7,388 nucleotides of DNA, taken from positions 1-7,388 of the forward strand of contig CALGAA010000409.1 in assembly GCA_937952445.1 (NCBI GenBank), written 5' to 3'. Source of the DNA: an uncultured Bacteroidota bacterium (GTDB taxonomy: Bacteria; Bacteroidota; Bacteroidia; Chitinophagales; Saprospiraceae). Under the pieces are notes generated by a model. The model did no database searches. It saw only the letters and a program-made list of their open reading frames with translations, and was not told where the DNA came from. The position numbers were made by a program, and so were the translations under genes. Shown one piece after another: positions 1 through 6,000 of the stretch. The first letter of the stretch is position 1; every line of letters begins with the position of its first letter.

Positions 1-48
1 CCTTTTTCCTCTGCCTGTTGAGTAATCATTTCTTCTACGCCCATAGTC
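1..48 (-). repeat. Direct repeat, second copy downstream of the nuclease-like gene stop, cut by the window edge
   Basis: This is the second copy of the 48-bp repeat at 187-234. It differs at position 22 (Ile codon becomes Thr) and at position 39 (synonymous). It is in frame with the Rpn-like gene: after the TAG at 53-51 the frame continues as V, T, then MGVEEMITQQAEEKG to the edge, with no further stop. It could be the tail of a once longer protein, cut off by the stop, or the start of a downstream gene fragment. The window does not show how far it extends. Confidence 0.8.
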
Positions 49-50
49 AC

Positions 51-935
51 CTACATTTCAGATTTCACCTGATCGATAAATTCGGGTGTGACGTCCAGTA
101 CCTCACATATAAAAGAATCAGGAAGTTCTTTCAGGATCATCTTTTTTGCGATCTGAATCTTATTCTGTAACGTACCTTTTTCGATTCCTTTTTCCTCTGC
201 CTGTTGAATAATCATTTCTTCTACACCCATAGTCTCATGGTTTGATGTTAATTCTTTAACCCGATTCTCAAATAATAAGTTCATAGTTTCTCTTTTTGAT
301 TTTGTATAAAACCGGACGAAATTAAGTAAGGACCGGATATCCGACTTAGGGAATCCTTTGGCCAGTAGTTTTCGTACGAGAGTTGTCTTAAGTTCCAATG
401 CTTCGAAATCGTCTGATTTATTCATTTGTAACGCTGTTAAAGCAGTTAAAACAACCGCTGCAAAGGGGTTGTCACTTTGTTCCAGGTTCGATTGGGATTG
501 TTTTAAAATCTTATAGGTTCTATACCGATAGATTAATTTTGTATCCATCACAGAATATCTGAAATCTGAGGGATTATATCCGGGATACGGATCTGTGAGA
601 ATGACCAAAGTAGTTACCGGCATTTTGTAACGATCCAGGATTCGGTAAAAATAATGAAACATTCTTTCAGGTAGATTTTGATCGGCATAACCTTGAACCT
701 CTATATGGATAAGGATCCATCTCTCGTGTCCGGAAATATCGAAAAGTTTGATTAGTTTATCTACCCGGCGGATTTTATGTTTAGCATCGCTCAGAGGGAA
801 TAATTCGTCCAACTCCTTGTCGAGAAAATCATAACCCTTTTCAAGGTCAAAGGTTTGGTCAGGATAAAAGAAGGTCAGAAAATCTGGTAAAAGATCTTCT
901 ATTATTCCCTTCCAAAGCGAATCATTGGTGATCAT
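51..935 (-). CDS. Rpn-family PD-(D/E)XK nuclease-like protein (recombination-promoting nuclease / putative transposase family)
   Basis: The 294-residue product resembles the Rpn/YhgA-like family (PDDEXK_2 type). Seen: the likely nuclease core has Asp59 (in RRVDKLIKL) followed by Glu79-Val-Gln81 (in LIHIEVQG), matching the D...ExQ pattern. A helix RMFHYFYRILDRYK (91-104) and the strand VTTLVILTD (108-115) follow, as in other family members. The C-terminal third (about 165-294) is helical and charged and holds the repeat unit MGVEEMIIQQAEEKG (from residue 234). Known: Escherichia coli Rpn proteins are DNA endonucleases linked to RecA-independent recombination, and some act in phage defence with an internally encoded inhibitor. 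The role of the Bacteroidota members is not settled. The start is the ATG at 935-933; no Shine-Dalgarno is seen, as is usual for this phylum. The gene is divergent from pccB. Odd: its tail is partly duplicated just beyond the stop codon. Family assignment is firm; activity in this protein is inference. Confidence 0.85.
   Translation of the reverse strand: MITNDSLWKGIIEDLLPDFLTFFYPDQTFDLEKGYDFLDKELDELFPLSDAKHKIRRVDKLIKLFDISGHERWILIHIEVQGYADQNLPERMFHYFYRILDRYKMPVTTLVILTDPYPGYNPSDFRYSVMDTKLIYRYRTYKILKQSQSNLEQSDNPFAAVVLTALTALQMNKSDDFEALELKTTLVRKLLAKGFPKSDIRSLLNFVRFYTKSKRETMNLLFENRVKELTSNHETMGVEEMIIQQAEEKGIEKGTLQNKIQIAKKMILKELPDSFICEVLDVTPEFIDQVKSEM
187..234 (-). repeat. Direct repeat, copy inside the nuclease-like gene
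   Basis: This 48-bp stretch matches positions 1-48 at 46 of 48 bases, with an offset of exactly 186 bp (62 codons), so both copies are read in the same frame. On the minus strand it encodes TMGVEEMIIQQAEEKG. It lies about 60 codons before the stop of the Rpn-like gene. The match ends abruptly at 234/48, which marks one boundary of the tandem unit. Confidence 0.9.
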
Positions 936-981
936 GATTTACTAAATATAGGGGAATTGTAGTTGACATAAAAGATAAGGC

Positions 982-996
982 AATTGAAATTCAATT
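982..996. promoter_or_regulatory. 15-bp near-perfect palindrome, possible operator
   Basis: AATTGAA and TTCAATT form perfect 7-bp inverted arms around a single A at 989. The site lies 47 bp upstream of the nuclease-like start and 180 bp upstream of the pccB start. A symmetric site in a divergent intergenic region is a typical place for a dimeric regulator to bind. The arms are A/T-rich, so chance is possible. No regulator gene is visible nearby. Confidence 0.3.
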
Positions 997-1137
997 ATGT
1001 CTATGGTAGTTCCATGTTCAAAAATGACGATAGGTGCTACATCACACAGGGAATACCAAAAACGAGCTCTTTACGGAAGATACACTCTTTTAAGATGATT
1101 GCTTCACTGAAAAACTATATTCCTCTCTGCAGCATCG

Positions 1138-1170
1138 TTGGACTCTTATCAATTAAAATAACTATCTTTC
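1138..1170 (+). promoter_or_regulatory. Weak candidate Bacteroidota-type promoter for pccB
   Basis: TTG at 1138-1140 and TATCTTTC at 1163-1170 resemble the -33 (TTTG/TTG) and -7 (TAnnTTTG) elements. The last base of the -7 box mismatches and the 22-bp gap is slightly long. Transcription would start close to the ATG at 1176, giving a leaderless or nearly leaderless message. This is a pattern match only; the real promoter could lie further upstream. Confidence 0.25.
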
Positions 1171-1175
1171 CCATT

Positions 1176-2717
1176 ATGAATAAGCATAAAGATATACTTC
1201 AGCAAAAAATACAAGCTTCCAGGGCAGGGGGTGGGCAAGATCGCATCGACCGTCAGCATGAAAAGGGAAAGTTGACCGCGCGGGAACGAATTCAATATTT
1301 GATGGACCCGGGAAGTTTTGAAGAATTTGATCGATTTGTTACACATCGCACTACTGATTTTGGGATGGAGAAACAAAAAATAGTAGGGGATGGTGTGGTG
1401 ACAGGGATGGGCACGATTGACGGACGAATTGTATATGTTTTTGCTCAGGATTTTACGGTTTTTGGTGGAACTCTCTCAGAAACCAATGCCCGGAAAATTT
1501 GTAAAATCATGGACCGGGCGCTTGAAAACAGAGCCCCTCTGATCGGGCTCAACGATAGCGGGGGTGCCCGGATACAAGAAGGAGTAGCCTCACTCGCCGG
1601 ATATGCTGATATTTTTTACAGAAATGTGAAGTGTTCAGGCATCATTCCGCAATTGTCAGCCATTATGGGGCCTTGCGCTGGTGGAGCGGTCTATTCTCCA
1701 GCCATGACAGATTTTATTTTTATGGTAGAAGGTTCCTCATATATGTTCGTTACCGGACCCAACGTAGTGAAAACGGTGACCAATGAAGAGGTGACCCCAG
1801 AAGAATTGGGAGGCGCGTTGACGCATGCCACCAAATCGGGGGTCGCTCACCGCACGGCGAAGGACGACACCCAATGTCTTGATGATATACGGACGCTACT
1901 GACTTATTTACCTCAAAGCAATCAGGAAAGACCCCGTGATATATCATATCATCCTGGCGATGAATACCGAAATGACCTCGATGATATTATTCCGGATAAT
2001 CCCAATACACCCTACGATATGCATCAGGTGATTGGCCATCTCGTGGATTCGGATAGTTTTTTTCAGACCCAATCCGATTACGGTGCAAGTTTGATCACCG
2101 GATTTGCAAGGATGGCGGGGATGAGTATCGGAATTGTGGCTAATCAACCCGCCAATCTTGCCGGGGTACTCGATGTGGATTCAGCGACGAAAGGGGCACG
2201 TTTTGTTCGATTTTGCGATTGTTTCAATATCCCCATTTTGGTTCTTGAGGATGTTCCGGGATTTTTACCTGGCACAGAACAGGAATGGAACGGAATCATT
2301 TCCAATGGGGCAAAACTTCTCTACGCATTTTGCGAAGCAACCGTGCCCAGGATTACTGTGATCACCCGTAAAGCCTATGGGGGGGCATATTGCGTGATGA
2401 ACAGCCGGCACATCGGAGCGGATTACAACTACGCCTGGCCTTCAGCTGAAATTGCTGTCATGGGGGCGAAAGGAGCGGCAGAAATTATTTTTCGAAAAGA
2501 AATCAGTGATAGCCAGGATCCGGAATCAAAAACGATCGAAAAGGAAGCCGAATACAATGAATTGTTTGCGAACCCGTATAAGGCGGCTGAACTGGGTTTT
2601 ATCGATGACATTATTCTTCCATCCCATACGCGTCGGGTGTTGATACGAGCCTTCAGGTCATTGAAGAATAAACAAACTTTTCTCCAGGACCGTAAGCATG
2701 GAAATATTCCCTTGTAG
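1176..2717 (+). CDS. pccB: Propionyl-CoA carboxylase beta subunit (acyl-CoA carboxylase carboxyltransferase)
   Basis: This cytoplasmic carboxyltransferase moves the carboxyl group from carboxybiotin on the partner alpha subunit to propionyl-CoA, giving methylmalonyl-CoA. Seen: two crotonase-fold halves. The N-terminal half has RIDRQHEKGKLTARERI (23-39), the oxyanion-hole motif NDSGGARIQEG (126-136), GPCAGGAVYSPA (165-176) and a TKSGVAH motif. The C-terminal half has LEDVPGFLPGTEQE, then RKAYGGAY (398-405, with Gly402-Gly403 as the second oxyanion hole) and NYAWPSAEIAVMGAKGA. The ATG at 1176 gives 513 residues, the usual family length, and the alignable N-terminus begins there. A longer frame from TTG 984 adds 64 unrelated residues and is rejected. 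No Shine-Dalgarno is seen. Biotin carboxylase and biotin-carrier genes are absent, so the partner must be encoded elsewhere. Odd: Cys406 sits where many propionyl-CoA carboxylases have Asp. Methylmalonyl-CoA decarboxylase-type or acetyl-CoA-using relatives are less likely alternatives. Confidence 0.93.
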   Translation: MNKHKDILQQKIQASRAGGGQDRIDRQHEKGKLTARERIQYLMDPGSFEEFDRFVTHRTTDFGMEKQKIVGDGVVTGMGTIDGRIVYVFAQDFTVFGGTLSETNARKICKIMDRALENRAPLIGLNDSGGARIQEGVASLAGYADIFYRNVKCSGIIPQLSAIMGPCAGGAVYSPAMTDFIFMVEGSSYMFVTGPNVVKTVTNEEVTPEELGGALTHATKSGVAHRTAKDDTQCLDDIRTLLTYLPQSNQERPRDISYHPGDEYRNDLDDIIPDNPNTPYDMHQVIGHLVDSDSFFQTQSDYGASLITGFARMAGMSIGIVANQPANLAGVLDVDSATKGARFVRFCDCFNIPILVLEDVPGFLPGTEQEWNGIISNGAKLLYAFCEATVPRITVITRKAYGGAYCVMNSRHIGADYNYAWPSAEIAVMGAKGAAEIIFRKEISDSQDPESKTIEKEAEYNELFANPYKAAELGFIDDIILPSHTRRVLIRAFRSLKNKQTFLQDRKHGNIPL

Positions 2718-2860
2718 GACCTGGACTGACTCCGTTATCACGGGATCACATGCAACTATGGGAATTGATCAGACTAATGATAGACACACCATTGGTTCCC
2801 GGGCGGATGGCCAATTCCATTTCTTACATATCATTCAAAAAGTTAAAGTATTATATTCTG

Positions 2861-2878
2861 ATGTAAGTATTTTTACAT
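2861..2878. promoter_or_regulatory. Small inverted repeat upstream of the secreted protein gene, possible regulator site
   Basis: ATGTAA (2861-2866) and TTACAT (2873-2878) are perfect 6-bp arms around GTATTT. The same word TTACATAT occurs at 2824-2831 and again at 2873-2880, 49 bp apart. The repeat lies just upstream of the best promoter-like box for the gene at 2933. A/T-rich context makes chance occurrence plausible. Confidence 0.25.
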
Positions 2879-2893
2879 ATTACGATTTGGCAT

Positions 2894-2901
2894 AATGTTT
2901 G
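2894..2901 (+). promoter_or_regulatory. Weak candidate -7 box for the large secreted protein gene
   Basis: AATGTTTG matches the Bacteroidota -7 consensus TAnnTTTG except for the first base. A T-run at 2870-2874, about 20 bp upstream, could stand in for the -33 element, but no TTTG is present there. It would give a leader of roughly 25 bases. Confidence 0.22.
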
Positions 2902-2912
2902 TGTTGATTCAC

Positions 2913-2933
2913 ATGAATAAAATGCAATCGTAA
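2913..2933 (+). other. Six-codon leader frame overlapping the start of the secreted protein gene
   Basis: ATG at 2913 opens the frame M-N-K-M-Q-S and ends in TAA at 2931-2933. The final A is the first base of the next ATG (TAATG), the arrangement of translational coupling. No Shine-Dalgarno is seen before either start. It may be chance in A/T-rich DNA; the ATG at 2922 gives an even shorter version of the same frame. Confidence 0.2.
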
Positions 2934-3034
2934 TGAAAATCTATTTGATAATCCAGAAGCTGATCACCGGGAGGCTCAAACAGGTATGGTTGGGCCTGAT
3001 CCTGGTCTTCGGTTCTCTGTCGTACGCTGGCGCC
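2933..3034 (+). other. Signal peptide of the large secreted protein
   Basis: Residues 1-34. A basic N-region (Lys2, Lys9, Arg14, Lys16) is followed by a hydrophobic stretch WLGLILVFGSL and a small-residue cleavage region ending Ala-Gly-Ala before Gln-Gln. The N-region is longer than usual. There is no lipobox cysteine, so this is a Sec signal of signal-peptidase I type, consistent with the T9SS tail. Confidence 0.85.
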
Positions 3035-6000
3035 CAACAAATTTTAAAGGACGTAATCGTGGGTGATGATGTAGCGTGTCCTGGTCTGTCCAACGAATAT
3101 CACATTGGGGTCGATATCTATTTTCCAATGAATATTCAGTGGAGAATCATCGAAGGACCTGGTGAATTCGTAGGTAGTGCGATGGGGGAGAGCGTGGAAG
3201 TTCAATGGAAAACCACAGATCGGGGGTATACCAAGTTGGTGATGTTTGCAGTCAGTTATTATCCACCCCTGGGGTTGATCGATACCATCACCATTCACGT
3301 GGATAAGGATCTCAATCGAATGAATCTCAACTGCATCACCGACCTCGTGTTGGATTTTGGCATGGATTGCGAACGGTATATCGATATCAATGAGGTCATT
3401 ACGAATGGTAAAATCAAATGTCTGGACGATTTTGATTTTACCCTAGAACTCGAAAACCTGACCGTTCCCAACCCGGTTCCAAAACAGTACAATGGCAGAA
3501 CTTTTACCGCCACGATCACCCACAAAGAAACAGGCCAATTCTGTCGGTCAAATATTACCCTGGGTGACTTTTCAGGACCCAGACTGATTTGTCGAAATGA
3601 TACTGTATTATGTAGTGATCCACGGGCGTATGATCCCAAGAACAACTTATTTGGAAAACCAGAAGTCATAGCAGACTGTAATGAAAACTATACGCTGAAA
3701 GTGAATGAATACAAATGGGTTAACGTCGAGAATGACCCATTTATCGAGGGATATATCGAGCGGGTCTGGCGTGCTACTGATCAAAATGGTAATTCGACGG
3801 ACTGTGTTGATACGGTATTTCTCCGTAAAATTATATTTGATGAAATCGTTTGTCCGGCTGACACTCAGATCACCTGCGATTCTCTGGAATTGCTCGATCA
3901 ACCATTGGTGACCGGTTCACCCACTTTTGATGGACTTCCTATTTATTCAGAAGATCCTTATTGCAAGGTCTATGTGACTTACGAAGATAGTGAAGCAGAA
4001 GGATGCGGTGGGTCAAAAACGGTCTATCGGGAATGGACCATTACTTCCTACGAAGGAAATGATGTGCGGGAAAGAAAATGTACCCAGGTCATCGAAGTGA
4101 TCGATACCACAGGCCCCAAAATCCATTTTAGGGAAGGTCAATTTACCATGGAGCAGCATTATAATATCGTCGGTATCGATACAGGCAAACTGTATCCCAC
4201 TTTCTACCGAAACGCCATTACTGATAATTGTGAAGCCGATGGGGACTTTCCTGTTCCGGATTTTGTGCAGGAATGCAGCACACCTGAAGAATTAATTTTT
4301 ACGATTAAATGGGCAGATCAGCAAATCGTACTCAATATGGCTGATGAACAGCCTGATGTCCGTTTCAGACAAATGACCATCGGAAGTTACATGGTCGAAT
4401 ATTCAGCTATGGATGACTGCGGAAATACCGGTAGAGATACCATCGTATTGGTACTTCGTGATAAGCAACCACCCACCATCGTGCTCAATGATGATCCTGG
4501 TGTAACACTGGTGCGGAATCAATCCCTGACCTGGGCAGATGTCTCCTCTTTTGATGAAGGAAGTTTTGATAATTGTGATCTTGAAATGGTTCTGGCCAGG
4601 CGGGTAGATTGGAAAACGGCTTGCGGATTTTCAGCCGACACCAGTGTGGCCAGTGAGGTCAGAAAGTATTACGATACCTTTGCAGAACGCATTAGTTTTC
4701 ATGAGGATTTGTGCCTGGATAGCCTGGTCGAATACGGCTGGACAGATCGGATTCCGTTCTGTTGTGAAGATGTCTGCAGCGAAGGTGTACTGGTCGAATT
4801 TTTGGCCATCGATGCGTTTTGTAACTATTCGAAATTGGTGACGAGAGTGCAGGTTTCAGATCGTTCCCAGCCTACCGTCAAACATCGACTACCCAATGTT
4901 TCAATGAATTGTTACACGTACCAGTCTTTATACAAAGAGGAAGTGGAGAATGGAAATATGTCGATTTTTGGTCAGTACGTGACGGATACTTCTCAACGGA
5001 AATCCCGACAGATCCAGGTTTTTCAGTGTAGTGAGAACAGAACCACCCCTTACATAGAATCCAGTCTGGAGGTAGTCGATGGGTTGATCGAGGACAATTG
5101 TAACGTGACGATAGAGGAACGGGTAGAGGTGAATATCGGCATTTGTGGAGAAGGTTCCATCGACCGGATTTTTACCATTTCCAATCCCTGTTCAGATCAT
5201 CCGACTGATCAGGAAAGCATCCAGGTGATCCAAAAAATATTTATCACCAAGGATTGCCGGTTGCGAGCTGAAGATTTTGTATTGCCTTATCAAGACACGA
5301 CCCTGATTAATTGCTCCCTTGTAGAGGTGGAACCGCGTGGCCCTCAACTTAACCGCGAAGAATTTTGTAAGGATCTTGGGATGACCTATACCGATGAGGT
5401 AACCAAAGCCTTGGACGGCACCTCTGGAATTTGTTATACGATTAAACGAACCTGGGAAATCAGTGATTGGTGTGAAACTGATCCGTATTATCTTCCCAAG
5501 TTTGTACAGTATATCTATATCAAAAATACGGAGGGTCCCACGATTCACAACGCCCGGGTACAGGATATTTGCATCGATCAGGGCTGCCGGTTTAATTTCT
5601 CCCGAAAATTGGAAATCACGGATGATTGTACACCCGTGGAAGAATTGACCATCATCTGGAGGATCGATCGAAACGTTGATGGACAATGGATCACCCGGCA
5701 ATCCGGGGTGGGGGTACAGATCAACTCCATTTCACTTGAGAGTGGTTCCTATCGGTTGGTAGTCGAAGCCACTGACCAATGCCACAACCGGGAAGAATCC
5801 ATTTCTGAGTTTAAAGTTGGATATTGTAAAGCCCTATCGATTACAGGACCTGAGTCGATCACCTTTAATCTCAATCATCGGACCGATCAACTCCGGCTGA
5901 CGGATATTCCATATGAGGTCAACCACCCATGTCCGGATTCAGAATACGAGGTATTACTGCGCTATAAGGGGGAGGGATTGATCGATAATGAGGGGAACAT

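Larger units (their letters stand above)
936..1175. other. Divergent intergenic region between the nuclease-like gene and pccB
   Basis: These 240 bp separate two divergent genes and should hold both promoters. On the minus strand the sequence TATATTTA lies about 10 bases before the nuclease-like ATG and resembles the Bacteroidota -7 element TAnnTTTG except for the last base. On the plus strand the region stays open in the pccB frame from a TTG at 984, but the encoded residues do not resemble any carboxyltransferase N-terminus. I therefore treat it as non-coding. I see no RNA gene here. Confidence 0.6.
2718..2932. other. Intergenic region between pccB and the large secreted protein gene
   Basis: These 215 bp hold no convincing gene. 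The first half (to about 2820) contains overlapping short inverted repeats (GGAATTG at 2761-2767 and ATTGG at 2791-2795, both able to pair with CCAATTCC at 2811-2818). They lack a T-tract, so I do not call a terminator. The second half is A/T-rich, with a small inverted repeat, a promoter-like box and a tiny leader frame before the ATG at 2933. Confidence 0.6.

Noticed and set aside
1..935. Rpn-like gene as part of an insertion sequence
   Set aside because: The family is often labelled putative transposase, but no terminal inverted repeats, target-site duplication or transposase catalytic triad of the DDE type is seen. The direct repeat is an internal coding duplication.
963..968. TTGACA, a perfect E. 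coli-type -35 box on the plus strand
   Set aside because: No -10-like hexamer occurs at 16-18 bp spacing, and Bacteroidota primary sigma factors use a different consensus.
984..1175. N-terminal extension of the carboxyltransferase from a TTG at 984
   Set aside because: The 64 extra residues do not resemble any carboxyltransferase N-terminus, the start would be a rare TTG, and the ATG at 1176 gives the normal 513-residue length with family-like sequence from its first residues.
2761..2820. Overlapping inverted repeats after pccB as a terminator or attenuator
   Set aside because: The arms are only 5-7 bp, separated by up to 43 bases, with no T-tract after them; too weak to call.
2698..2895. 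65-codon open frame overlapping the end of pccB
   Set aside because: It overlaps pccB out of frame, has no recognisable domain, signal peptide or start context, and covers the likely regulatory region of the next gene.
3295..3669. 124-codon reverse-strand open frame inside the secreted-protein gene
   Set aside because: It is antisense to the signal-bearing N-terminal part of the real gene and shows no domain or start signal.
5192..5701. 169-codon reverse-strand open frame inside the secreted-protein gene
   Set aside because: It is entirely antisense to a well-supported coding region and its product has no recognisable features; it looks like a frame shadow.
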